64,000 nt of DNA from Pseudomonas cannabina (GTDB lineage Bacteria; Pseudomonadota; Gammaproteobacteria; Pseudomonadales; Pseudomonadaceae): positions 1,426,001-1,490,000 of the forward strand of contig NZ_FNKU01000001.1 of assembly GCF_900100365.1 (NCBI RefSeq), read 5' to 3'. This document shows, piece after piece, positions 26,224 through 35,301 of the stretch. Each line of letters begins with the position of its first letter. Positions within the stretch are counted from its first letter, which is position 1. The notes beneath the pieces are model-generated. The model saw nothing but the letters and a program-made list of their open reading frames with translations, was not told where the DNA came from and made no database searches. Position numbers and translations under genes: made by a program.

Positions 26224-27899
26224 TGTTTTGGCTCCAGATCAATTGCACGGGACGACGACGGGGCGTTGAACGAGCGCGGGGCAGCATCGCCGGTACGGCC
26301 GCGGATCAGCGATTCAGGATGACGGCTGAGGAAGTCGGTCAGCACCCGAACCGAGCGGGCGGTGCGCTGCACTTCATCCAGTGCCTGACCCAGTTGCTGG
26401 CGCGCAGGTGAATCTTCGGCAAACGAGTCGTTGGCAGTGCCCAGGGTTTTCTCAGCCTGTTGCAAGGTGCCACGCATCTGCGGCAGCACGCTGCTGTTGA
26501 CCTGCTTGAGGGTTTTCTGCAGCTCGCTCAACGTGCCATTGAGGTTGCCCGCCAACTGGTCGATCGGCAGGTTGCTGAGCTTCTCGACGAATGCTTGCAG
26601 TTGTTCCTGCAACTTGTCGAAGCTGCCCGGCACCGTCGGAATCTCCAGCGGCCGCGCCTTGGCGTTGAAGGCTACTTTCGGCGCCTTCGGATCGAACTCC
26701 ATGGCGATGTACAACTGGCCGGTCAACAGGTTGCCGTTACGCACCTGAGCACGCAGGCCATTGGCGACAAACGCGCCCAGCACGCGGGCCGACTGTTCTT
26801 CTTCGTCACCCGAGCCGCCGAGTTCTTTCAGCTTAGACTCGGCTGCGCCCAGACGTTTGGGGTAGATCACCGCGCCGACGATGCCGGGAAAGGTTTTGGT
26901 CGCCGGATCGTAATCCAGGTCAACCGATACCACCTTGCCGATATTGACGCCGAGGAAATCTACTGCAGCATTGACCGTCAGGCCGCGCAGCGACTGATTG
27001 AAACGCATGCGGATGTAACGCGGCTCGCCGTCCGGAGGGGCCATCGCGGTGGTCTGGTCGTCGAAGATCTTGAACTCGGCGTTCTCGTCGGCCAGCTTGG
27101 CATCCGGGCTCCAGTTAGGCTCACGGAAGGCGATCCCACCGGAGATGATCGAGGTCAGCGACTGAGTATTGACCTTCACCCCTGACGCCCCCACGGTGAT
27201 GTCCACGCCGCTGGCGTTCCAGAAGCGGGTATCGGTGGTGATGTACTGATCGTTCGGCGCATTGATGAAGATCTGCACGTCGACCCCGCGACCATCCTTG
27301 GACAAGTCATAAGCCACGACCTGACCCACCTGGATGCGTCGATAGTAGATCGGCGAGCCGATGTCCAGCGAGCCCAGGTCGTCGGTGTGCAGGATGAAGC
27401 GCTTGCCTTTCTCGCCAAATGTGACCGGCGGCGGCGTTTCAAGGCCGGTAAAGCTGGTCTTGGTTTCCTCGGAACTGCCCGCGTCGGCGCCGATGAAGGC
27501 GCCGGACAGCAGGGTGTCGACACCCGACACGCCGTGCGCACCGATGCGCGGCCGCACGACCCAGTACTGGCTGTCGATGCGGGTGAACGGCGTGGCGCTG
27601 GTATTCAGGTCGATAGTCGCCAGCACATGGGTGCGGTCGTCGCTCAGGCTGATGTCCGTGACCATGCCGATGACCACGTTCTTGTATTTGACCTGGGTCT
27701 TGTTGGCTTCAAGCCCCTCGGCGGTGAGAAAGCTCACGGTGATTCTGGGCCCGACATTCATCCAGTCATGAAAGGCCATGGAGATGCCAATGATCGCCGC
27801 AACGATAGGCACCAGCCAGATCAGCGAGACGCGCAGGCGACGACGTTTGACTTCAGGGCGTGGCACTGAAGCAGACGGGGGGAGGGTATTGTCAGACAT
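26220..27899 (-). CDS. pqiB: PqiB, MCE-domain intermembrane lipid-transport protein
   Basis: A 559-residue protein anchored by one N-terminal helix (VSLIWLVPIVAAIIGISMA) and carrying three MCE/MlaD repeats, recognisable at ITVSFLTAEGLEANKTQVKY, GSPIYYRRIQVGQVVAYDLS and ADFLGVNIGKVVSVDLDYD-like strands, followed by a long helical C-terminus (LQEQLQAFVEKLSNLPIDQL). PqiB hexamers stack into a tube spanning the periplasm for lipid traffic. ATG at 27899 follows AGAGG; a TTG two codons upstream is unlikely. The start overlaps the end of pqiA2. Confidence 0.93.
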   Translation of the reverse strand: MSDNTLPPSASVPRPEVKRRRLRVSLIWLVPIVAAIIGISMAFHDWMNVGPRITVSFLTAEGLEANKTQVKYKNVVIGMVTDISLSDDRTHVLATIDLNTSATPFTRIDSQYWVVRPRIGAHGVSGVDTLLSGAFIGADAGSSEETKTSFTGLETPPPVTFGEKGKRFILHTDDLGSLDIGSPIYYRRIQVGQVVAYDLSKDGRGVDVQIFINAPNDQYITTDTRFWNASGVDITVGASGVKVNTQSLTSIISGGIAFREPNWSPDAKLADENAEFKIFDDQTTAMAPPDGEPRYIRMRFNQSLRGLTVNAAVDFLGVNIGKVVSVDLDYDPATKTFPGIVGAVIYPKRLGAAESKLKELGGSGDEEEQSARVLGAFVANGLRAQVRNGNLLTGQLYIAMEFDPKAPKVAFNAKARPLEIPTVPGSFDKLQEQLQAFVEKLSNLPIDQLAGNLNGTLSELQKTLKQVNSSVLPQMRGTLQQAEKTLGTANDSFAEDSPARQQLGQALDEVQRTARSVRVLTDFLSRHPESLIRGRTGDAAPRSFNAPSSSRAIDLEPKQ

Positions 27900-28506
27900 C
27901 TTCAACCTCTGCGTCCCAGATAAGCCGGGGATCGAAACTCATGGCGGCGAACATCGTCATCACCACTACCAAGCCAAAAAACAGAATGCCGAGACGCGGC
28001 TCGATGGTGCTGAGCTCGCGAAACTGAACCAGAGACGCCACGAGCGCCACGACCAGCACATCGAGCATCGACCAGTAACCGATCAATTCGATGAAGCGAT
28101 ACAGGCGTGCCCGTTCACGCATTGCCCAGGTGCTGCGCCGCTGGCAGGTGATGAGCAGCATGCCCAACACCAGAAACTTGATGCAGGGCACCACGACACT
28201 GGCCACGAAAATCAGCACGGCAATGTCCCAGGAGCCACTTTCGAAAAACTCGATCACACCACTCATGATGGTGCTCTCGCTGCGGTTGCCGAGCAGATTG
28301 GTGTACATCACCGGCAGGACGTTGGCCGGAATATAGAAAATCAGCGCAGCGATCAGAAATGCCCAAGTGCGGTTGATGCTGTCCGGCTTACGTCGATGCA
28401 CGGGTGAGTCACAGCGCGGGCAGCGCCGGGCATCTTCCTGACAGGCATAGCCGCAGGTGTGGCAAAGGCAAAGTTTGTGTTCGTTGGCGAAAGGGATGCC
28501 ATTCAT
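27892..28506 (-). CDS. pqiA: PqiA-family membrane protein, second half (PqiA2)
   Basis: A 204-residue membrane protein with an N-terminal zinc-ribbon-like pair (CHTCGYACQ and CPRCDSPVHRRKPD) followed by four hydrophobic segments (AFLIAALIFYIPANVLPVMY and others). In E. coli PqiA both halves are one protein; here they are two adjacent genes, as in other pseudomonads. It is the inner-membrane partner of PqiB. The start overlaps the end of the first pqiA gene (ATGA). Confidence 0.9.
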   Translation of the reverse strand: MNGIPFANEHKLCLCHTCGYACQEDARRCPRCDSPVHRRKPDSINRTWAFLIAALIFYIPANVLPVMYTNLLGNRSESTIMSGVIEFFESGSWDIAVLIFVASVVVPCIKFLVLGMLLITCQRRSTWAMRERARLYRFIELIGYWSMLDVLVVALVASLVQFRELSTIEPRLGILFFGLVVVMTMFAAMSFDPRLIWDAEVEDV

Positions 28507-29141
28507 TGCGCAGGCACTCCGAGCTCATCCCACAAACGGCGGATGTCCTTGTTGGCGATCAGCAGAATCAGCACCATCAGCATGGCCATGGCCCACAAGC
28601 CCAGGCCGGGATGCACATTAAGCATCCCGGACAGCTTGATGATCGCCACCAGCACACCGAGCATGCACACTTCGAGCATGCTCCAAGGGCGCAAGTGTTC
28701 CAGCGCTCGCATGCAGGTCTTGAAACCGGGGGCGATGACACCTCTGTGTGCATGCACCAATACCCAGAAAAGCAGAACGATCTGCAGCAGCGGGGCGAAA
28801 ATGATCGACAGCCCGGCAACCAGCGCGATGACGGTGATTTTTCCCTGGGCAAGTGCTTCGACCGATTGCCAGAGGGTGACTTCGTTGGTCAGCCCTTTCA
28901 TGCTGATGCTGATCACCGGAAAAAAATTGGCGAACATGAAAAACAGGGCGGCAGCGATGGTCAGGGCCAGCAACTGTTCGATGGTCATCCTTCGGCCACG
29001 ACCCAGTATCGCGTCGCAACGCAGGCAGAACGCCGCCTCACCGGGCTTTAGCGGCTGGGCTTCATAAAGCGAATCGCAATGTTCGCAGATGATCAGGCCG
29101 GACGAATGTTCAGTAGGATGCACAGTGCTCATCGACGCCAT
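28503..29141 (-). CDS. pqiA: PqiA-family membrane protein, first half (PqiA1)
   Basis: The 212-residue product begins with a cytoplasmic four-cysteine module (CEHCDSLYE and CLRCDAILGRG) and then four membrane spans (TIAAALFFMFANFFPVISIS and others). It leads the pqi operon. The next Met (29132) is an alternative start. The 250-bp region upstream, to the emfourin-like gene, must hold the operon promoter; I see no clear operator there. Confidence 0.9.
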   Translation of the reverse strand: MASMSTVHPTEHSSGLIICEHCDSLYEAQPLKPGEAAFCLRCDAILGRGRRMTIEQLLALTIAAALFFMFANFFPVISISMKGLTNEVTLWQSVEALAQGKITVIALVAGLSIIFAPLLQIVLLFWVLVHAHRGVIAPGFKTCMRALEHLRPWSMLEVCMLGVLVAIIKLSGMLNVHPGLGLWAMAMLMVLILLIANKDIRRLWDELGVPAQ

Positions 29142-29396
29142 GGATACAAAGGTAAGGGGTAATAATTCGAAGCACGAAACGATACCTAGTTAATGGCATG
29201 ACGTGGCTTTTTTAATACGGCCTGCGGCGACATTTCAGCACAAATCATTGACCCTTTCAGTACCGGCTGGTTCATTTATAACCGGGATATTATTCTGCGG
29301 GCAAGCAATGATGGCGAATTAGTCCGCAGCCAATGCCGCTGGTAGAAAATACCAAGAGCATTGGCGCGTTCAGGTCATTGTCGATGCAGATCTGCC

Positions 29397-29696
29397 TCAG
29401 GGCTTACCGGGTTTGACGCGCTGCTTGAGATAGCCCAGCAACTGGCGGGCGGACGCCGGTACGTTGTGCTCGTCTAAGGTCAGGCAAATGGCCTTGGACT
29501 TGTCCTCGATGGTGATCTCGTATTGGTTGAGATCCCGGGCCGCATCATTGAAGGCACTGCTCGAGCGATCCAGGCCACTGTCAGTCACCAGCCGCCGTAA
29601 CTGCTCGGCTTCCGGTTGATCAAGTGTTTCGGTGTCGATATCACAGCGTTTTACCGCGCCTGCAAAACCGCCTGATTGCACGAGACAGACCTTCAT
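29397..29696 (-). CDS. Emfourin-type protealysin inhibitor
   Basis: A 99-residue protein with the pattern of emfourin (MKVCLVQSGGFAGAVKRCDID, ADEQL-like helix, YEITIEDKSKAICLTLDE, ARQLLGYLKQRVKP). Emfourin is a slow tight-binding inhibitor of protealysin-like M4 metalloproteases and is encoded next to them. Here it lies 31 bp downstream of, and on the same strand as, an M4 protease gene that is frameshifted. The inhibitor frame is intact. AAGGTG lies upstream of the ATG. Confidence 0.85.
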   Translation of the reverse strand: MKVCLVQSGGFAGAVKRCDIDTETLDQPEAEQLRRLVTDSGLDRSSSAFNDAARDLNQYEITIEDKSKAICLTLDEHNVPASARQLLGYLKQRVKPGKP

Positions 29697-29727
29697 TTCA
29701 AGCACCTTTGTGGTTAAACCCTGAGCC

Positions 29728-30754
29728 TCACACCTTGACCCCGACCTCTTTCCAGGCCGCCTGTACGGCTTTTTTGGCCTTGGGGCCAAAGCGCGAGTCT
29801 GCAGCGATTTTGATGCTGGTTCGCGCGCAATCGACGAACTGACTGTCCGATTCAAGCGCCAGCATCGTTTCATACCAGATTCTGCCTGCAACTTCCCAGG
29901 CATTTCCGCCGAGTCCCTTGGCGACCAGCACAAAAGCCCGATTCGGAATGCCGGAGTTAATGTGGACGCCGCCCCGATCCTTGGCGCCTTTGTAGAGGTC
30001 GGCCATGGTCGCTGGCTGCGGGTCTTTCCATGTCACGGATGCCCCGGCGCGTTGGAGCAGGCACCAGCAGTTCCTTGCCCACCACCCAGTCCGACTCGGC
30101 AGCACTGGTGCCTTGCTTCCATTGACGTACCAGCATGCCGAACACATCGGCAAAGTGCTCGTTGAGTGCGCCGGACTGGCCGCGATACTCCAGATTCGAC
30201 GTGAAACTCTGCACACCGTGGGTCAATTCGTGGCCGATCACTTCAAGACTGCCGGTAAAGCGCTTGAACACCAGGTCGTCACCGTCGCCGTAAGCCATCT
30301 GGCTGCCGTTCCAGTATGCGTTACTCAGCGGCACATGATCGCCATTAAAGTCCACTTCGGCGACATGCACCGTCGAAACCAGCGACATACCGTTGTCATC
30401 CAGCGAATTGCGCTCGAAAAGCTCTGCGTAAAAGTCATAGACATCGCCGGAGCCGTCAAAGGCCTCGTCTGTGGCCTTGTCTCCGGTAGCTTTCTGGCCC
30501 TCCGAGCGCGCCAGCGTGCCGGGAAGATCGTCAGTACCTTTGGCGTCGTACACCATGCGATGCAGCGTGCCTTCAGGCGACTTGATCGCATGCAGGGAGG
30601 GCATGGTTCTGGCGGAAAGACGGGAAGCGAGAAAAGCCGAACTGCTCGTCAGATTGGCGATGGCCCTGGCACTGACCAGCGTTTTGGGCGATTGCGCCAT
30701 ACGCTCCAGCATGTAAGGCGGGATGAAGCAATGCAGCGGGTCTCGGTCGCACAT
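29728..30754 (-). pseudogene. Protealysin-like M4 metalloprotease gene, frameshifted
   Basis: The first frame, from ATG 30754 (AGGAG upstream), encodes the short propeptide (CFIPPYMLERM), the thermolysin fold and the zinc motif VIGHELTHGVQ with the second glutamate in GALNEHFADVFG. It stays in register to TRRGIRDMERP near 30015-30040. The conserved C-terminal part then appears in another frame (DPQPATMADLYKG, GGVHINSGIPNRAFVLVAKG, with the expected His) down to 29728. A stretch equivalent to roughly a dozen residues between RDM and DPQPATM is also missing, so a small out-of-frame deletion is likely. The product would lack the C-terminal helical domain and be inactive. Confidence 0.85.
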
Positions 30755-31021
30755 GATGAACTCCTGTTCTAATGCATCGATGGCAGCAAGCCATCGATCA
30801 ACATGGTCGCAGGAGGTTTGACATCTCTTGTTGCGTTTAATCTGCAAAGAAATATCTGTTTACACGATCTTTACGACTTATCACCTGGGTCATTCGTACC
30901 AAGCCCCGCGTGGCCGGGCGTTTGCGTGAATTCGCTTGCCATGCGACACCTCGACACACGGGCTCGATAGACCTGACGGGAATGCTAGACTCGCGCCACT
31001 TCAGACGAGGAGCAGACTCAC

Positions 31022-31372
31022 GTGCGCAAGACGGTAATGATGATAGCGGTTCTGGCGCTGGCCGGATGTGACGGGGGCAGCTCGGGTACGCCACCCAGGA
31101 ACAAGATTCAAGACGTTGCAGCGACTGCTCCGGTCTCGAAGCCGCAATGGTATATCCAGATGAATTCGCGGGAAGCGGTGAGCGATACCAGTGCCTGGCT
31201 ACTGGAACGCAGCTATTCGCCGATTATCGTCGATATCGACGGCAAGCAGCAGACATTGATCGGGCCCTACGAAACCCAGGCCCAGGCCGAAGAACAACGC
31301 GTGACTTTGCAGGCCAAGGTCACCAAGTCCCATCGTTTTGCGGAGCCTTCGGTGGTGCAGTACAGCCGTTAA
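31022..31372 (+). CDS. SPOR-domain lipoprotein
   Basis: A 116-residue exported lipoprotein. The start is GTG (GAGGAG upstream), the signal peptide is short (MMIAVLALAGC) with a lipobox Cys16, then a linker and a compact domain (QWYIQMNSREAVSDTSAWLL, GPYETQAQAEEQRVTLQAK) matching the SPOR peptidoglycan-binding fold. Likely located in the envelope and possibly at the septum, as SPOR domains bind denuded glycan strands. An intrinsic terminator follows. Confidence 0.75.
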   Translation: MRKTVMMIAVLALAGCDGGSSGTPPRNKIQDVAATAPVSKPQWYIQMNSREAVSDTSAWLLERSYSPIIVDIDGKQQTLIGPYETQAQAEEQRVTLQAKVTKSHRFAEPSVVQYSR

Positions 31373-31444
31373 AACGGCGCTGTACAAGAAGCAGCCGTGG
31401 CGAATCCGGCGCTGATTCCGGCGAAAAAACCTCTGCCGAACACA

Positions 31445-31478
31445 AAAACGGGCCGTCTATAGACAGACGACCCGTTTC
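31445..31478. terminator. Bidirectional intrinsic terminator
   Basis: AAACGGG and CCCGTTT flank an inner stem CGTCT/AGACG with one mismatch and a six-base loop. A T-rich tail occurs on both sides, so it can end both the SPOR lipoprotein gene (from the left) and the DUF883 gene (from the right). Confidence 0.75.
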
Positions 31479-31500
31479 ATTTCTCGTTACCAGACGCCGA

Positions 31501-31818
31501 TCAACGACGGCCGAGCAGCAAGCCTACCACCAGACCAAAACCTGCAGAAATAGCCACGGTCTGCCAAGGATGACCACCGATGTAGGTTTCGGTCGCCTCG
31601 ACCACTGGCTTGGTGCGATCACGTACGCTGGCCATCGAGTCAAGCGCCTGCTTGAGTTTGAGGCTCAGTTGCGCGCGAATGCTTTCAGCATCTTCACCCA
31701 CCAGGGCCGCGCTGTCTTTGAGCAGTTTGTCGGATTCTTCGATGAGGGCCTGCAATTCGCTGAATGCCTGATCCTTGATCTGATCGGCAGCATTTTGGGC
31801 AGAAGTCTTACGAGCCAT
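31501..31818 (-). CDS. DUF883 (ElaB/YqjD-like) protein
   Basis: A 105-residue protein: a long amphipathic helix (ADQIKDQAFSELQALIEESD onward), and a C-terminal membrane anchor (TVAISAGFGLVVGLLLGRR) preceded by the family motif YIGGHPWQ. ElaB/YqjD proteins sit at the inner membrane and associate with ribosomes in stationary phase. AAGGAAAA precedes the ATG. Confidence 0.9.
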   Translation of the reverse strand: MARKTSAQNAADQIKDQAFSELQALIEESDKLLKDSAALVGEDAESIRAQLSLKLKQALDSMASVRDRTKPVVEATETYIGGHPWQTVAISAGFGLVVGLLLGRR

Positions 31819-31970
31819 GTGATTTTCCTTTCAAGTGATTGCGACAGTAATCAATGGAGTCTGGCACATTCGAAAAAGTTGCAAATGCTTGAGCGACCCG
31901 ACGTGAGACTCTGCAAGTGGAGTCCATTCCCGGTGTAAGATGCAGCCGTTTTTAGCCGTAGGTGACTGTC

Positions 31971-32225
31971 ATGAGTTTCAATCTGGCCAATCGGCCCCTT
32001 CCCGAGCGTACCGCTATAGAAGACGAAAAATCCCGCCTGTTCGACCTTTGGCAGAGCAATCTGGGCAAAGCCAAGGGCGAAGCAGCGCGGCTGATGGGCG
32101 AACGCGCCAAACGCAAAGGCAAATGGTCCGAATGGGTGAGATCCGAACTGGACACCATGAGCCCGCCGGAATACGCCAACATGGTCCGCAGCGAAGTGAA
32201 CCGCCTGATGGCCGCGACCCGATAA
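31971..32225 (+). CDS. Conserved hypothetical small basic protein (84 aa)
   Basis: An 84-residue, charged, helical protein (MSFNLANRPLPERTAIEDEK; SEWVRSELDTMSPPEYANMV) with no signal peptide or membrane segment. I recognise the style of a small Pseudomonas housekeeping hypothetical but no named function. It is divergent from the DUF883 gene across 152 bp, and a repeat block starts right after its stop. Confidence 0.7.
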   Translation: MSFNLANRPLPERTAIEDEKSRLFDLWQSNLGKAKGEAARLMGERAKRKGKWSEWVRSELDTMSPPEYANMVRSEVNRLMAATR

Positions 32226-32235
32226 CGGGGAAAGT

Positions 32236-33150
32236 GGCGACGCAAAATCGCTGTGTGACGCGGAGCGTCCCGAAAGGCATGCCGACGCGGAGCGTCGCAC
32301 GATAGTTGGCCGCTGCACATAAACGAAAGCGCTCTTTTATCGCGATGGCACTGACAACGCAGATTGCGACGTAAGAGTCCTGGCGCTGATCCGGGGGATG
32401 CGAGGCAGGACGCCGAGCAAGCCGCATTCGGGCCATGGATGGCCCGTTGCGGCGGCCCCCGGATCAGTGTCAGGGCGAAGGAACCCGACGAAGTCGGGCC
32501 GGAAACGGAGCCGGGACTTTGCCTACTTTGGTCCCTCAAAGTAGGGCGCCGTAAGGGCGCAAAGGTGACCTGAGTCAGAAACAACCATCACTGACATCGC
32601 AAAACCGCTGTGTGATGCTCCGCGTCACAGATCTGCGCCGTACACTCAAGATCGGACGCAGAGCGTCCAGAACGGCATGTCGACGCGGAGCGTCGCACGA
32701 TAGTTGGTAATCAAAGCGCTTTTTTATCGCGATGGCACTGACGACGCCGATTGCGACGTAAGTGACGGCTGAGTCCTGACACTGATCCGGGGATGCGAGG
32801 CAGGACGCCGAGCAAGCCGCATTCGGGCCATGGATGGCCCGTTGCGGCGGCCCCCGGATCAGCGTCAGGGCGAAGGAACCCGACGAAGTCGGGCCGGAAA
32901 CGGAGCCGGGACTTTGCCTACTTTGGTCCCTCAAAGTAGGGCGCCGTAAGGGCGCAAAGGTGACCTGAGTCAGAAACAACATCACTGACATCGCAAAACC
33001 ACTGTGCGACGTGGAGCGTCACGAAAGGCATACCGACGCGGAGCATCGGCACGATAGCCTTAGGGCGGGACGAAAACGTGCCTTGAGCCTTAAACAAATA
33101 TCCCTGACACCGCAGAACCACTGTACGACGCGGAGCGTCAAAGCAGCTCA
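32236..33150. repeat. Long degenerate intergenic repeat block (two near-complete units and two partial units)
   Basis: About 1 kb without a supported gene. Unit 1 (about 32236-32598) and unit 2 (about 32594-33003) share a long nearly identical stretch from TTTTATCGCGATGGCACTGA to GACCTGAGTCAGAAACAA. Partial units begin at about 32990 and 33095 with the same GACGCGGAGCGTC-type core. Internal dyads are frequent (for example CCTACTTTGG...CAAAGTAGG). A related, reverse-oriented copy lies at about 57940-58265. The small open frames inside resemble the short predicted proteins often called DUF1534 in P. syringae and I do not treat them as genes. Confidence 0.8.
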
Positions 33151-33249
33151 AGCAGAACTGCACCTATCAATAAGCAAGGAGCGCAAAAACGACCATTATC
33201 ACGATTCGAGCCCTATTCCGGGCTCAATCCAGGCGCTTTGAGAAACTTG

Positions 33250-34611
33250 ATGACCGAAGCCAGCGCAACATTTACCCAAGGCAGCATAGCGCGACACATC
33301 GCCGTGACTGCCAGCACCAGCGCCGTAAGCCTGTTCGCCGTCTTCCTCGTAGACATCCTGACACTGGTCTACGTCTCAATGCTCCACGATCCAGCGCTGT
33401 TGGCCGCAATAGGCATTGCCAAAGTACTGATGTTCTTCAACAGCGCCCTGGCCACCGGCCTGATCATTGCCGCCACAGCCGTACTGTCAGAACGTATCGG
33501 CCACCATGCCGCCGGGTCCATCCCCAGTCTCACCGCCAGCCTGCTGATGATGGTATTCGCGGTCTGCGGCCTTTCTGCGGCAGTGCAGCTATCACTGGCC
33601 GGGCCAATCACCCACTGGCTCGGAGCCGAAGCGGCCACCTACGAAGCGGCGCGCAGCTTCATCTGGCTAACGCTGCCGTTCACCGCGATTCAAGCCGTCA
33701 TGCAGATGGCCGCGCAAATTCTCAGGACCTCCGGCGATAACAGCCGGGCGTTGAAAGTCGTCCTGTCAGCCGCAGCGACCCTGGCAGTCGCCGACCCGTT
33801 CTTTATCTTCGCCCTGGACCTGGGCCTGAATGGCGCGGGTATCGCATTCGCGCTGTCCGCCTGCGTTTCTGCGTCGTTGGGCGTGTATTGGGTGCGAAAG
33901 CGTGTAGGCCTGGTGCTGACGCGCAACCTCGGACTGTTGCGACTCCATGCCGTGCGTACCTTCAGAATTGCGCTTCCGGCGATGGCCGCCAACCTCGCGA
34001 CCCCGGTGGGGCTGGCGTAACTTGTGGCCTCGTTGTCGGCATTCGGCACCTCGGCCCTGGCGGCCATGACCGTGCTGGACAGGGTGCTGCAATTTTCCTA
34101 CTGCGCTTTTTTTGCGTTGCCGGGTGCTCTGGCGCCGGTGTTGGGGCAGAATATCGGCGCGCAGCGAGATGACCGGGTTCGCGCGGCGATCGTCTTCACG
34201 CGCAGGCTGGTGGTTGGCTACGGCCTGGTGGTGTGGCTGATGTTGATATTGGCTGGCGGGATGATCGCCGATCTCTATCAGCTTGAGGGTGACGCCCGGG
34301 CGCTGTTTCTTGCTTTTTGCCAGTTCGGCGGCGGGTTGTGGGTGGTGATCGGTCTGGACTTTGTCGCCATCGCCGTGTTCATGACCATGAACAGGTCGTG
34401 GTGGGTGCCGGTTTTCGCCTGGCTGCGGGCAACAGCAGGTACAGTGCCATTCGTCTATGCCGGTGCTCACTGGTTTGGCAGCAGCGGGGCGTTTCCCGGG
34501 ATGCTTGCCGGTAACGCGGTGATTGCGCTGATTTCGATTACCACCGCATCGCTGACGGCGAAGCGTTTTTTCACCAGCAGGGCTCAGGCCAAGTGCGCCG
34601 GGGCATATTGA
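33250..34611 (+). pseudogene. MATE-family efflux transporter gene with an in-frame ochre stop
   Basis: One frame encodes a 12-helix MATE protein: FAVFLVDILTLVYVSMLHDP, ALATGLIIAATAVLSERIG and repeats to TPVGLA, then TAA at 34018-34020, then LVASLSAFGTSALAAMTVLD and the second six helices to 34611. A change of a tyrosine-type codon to TAA explains the break; everything else is in register. MATE pumps export cationic compounds with Na+ or H+. The two halves correspond roughly to the two six-helix bundles, but no ribosome site precedes the second part. A TetR regulator gene follows 22 bp later. Confidence 0.85.
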
Positions 34612-34633
34612 ATCAAGGCGTTATCAGGTTTTT

Positions 34634-35284
34634 ATGGCAGTCGACGAATCAGGGAATGAAATCGAACAGGTAACCCCACCCAAGCGCCGCCGGGCACCTA
34701 AGGGAGACATGCGCAAGCAGGCCTTGCTGGATGCCGCGACGGTCATTTTTGCCAGAGACGGCTATTCCAGCGCGTCGATGCGCGAGGTGGCGTTACTGGC
34801 AGGCATCACGACGGTAGGCCTTCTGCACCACTTTCCCAGCAAGGAAGCACTGCTCAATGCGTTGCTGGAGCGCAGGGATCAGCGCGTCACGTCGAGATTT
34901 CAGGACCTGACCACCGAGTTGACGCTCGAGGGCTTTCAGAAATTCCTGAAAATGAGCATGAGCTTCAGCATCGAGGATGCGGCCGAGTGCCAGGCGGCCT
35001 TGCTGATGAACACCGAAAGCCTGTCACCTTCGCACCCGGCCTGGTCATGGCACAACGAACGATTCCACCTGACCCACCAGCATGCACGCGGCCACCTGAG
35101 CGCCCTGATCGAGGCGGGGGAAATTCGGGCAGATATCAATGTGAAAGCCCTGGCCCAGGAAATTTTCTCGGTCATGGACGGGTTGCAGATTCAGTGGCTG
35201 AGAAGCCCGGAAGAGGTAGACGTGATGGCCGTATTCGATATCTACGTGCAACGTCTGGGAAGGGACATCAAGGCTCATTCCTGA
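34634..35284 (+). CDS. TetR-family transcriptional regulator
   Basis: A 216-residue TetR protein with a basic N-terminal extension (PPKRRRAPKGD), a canonical HTH domain (AATVIFARDGYSSASMREVA, GITTVGLLHHFPSKEALLNA) and a helical ligand domain. It is encoded directly after the broken MATE gene and convergent with the GH3 beta-glucosidase gene. It may have controlled the transporter, though regulators in cis with a transporter are more often divergent. Confidence 0.9.
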   Translation: MAVDESGNEIEQVTPPKRRRAPKGDMRKQALLDAATVIFARDGYSSASMREVALLAGITTVGLLHHFPSKEALLNALLERRDQRVTSRFQDLTTELTLEGFQKFLKMSMSFSIEDAAECQAALLMNTESLSPSHPAWSWHNERFHLTHQHARGHLSALIEAGEIRADINVKALAQEIFSVMDGLQIQWLRSPEEVDVMAVFDIYVQRLGRDIKAHS

Positions 35285-35301
35285 GCCTTGATGGGGGTGG
35301 A

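Noticed and set aside
31952..33163. Several minus-strand frames in the 32-33 kb repeats
   Set aside because: They repeat with the DNA unit and resemble DUF1534-type predicted proteins that I regard as repeat artefacts.
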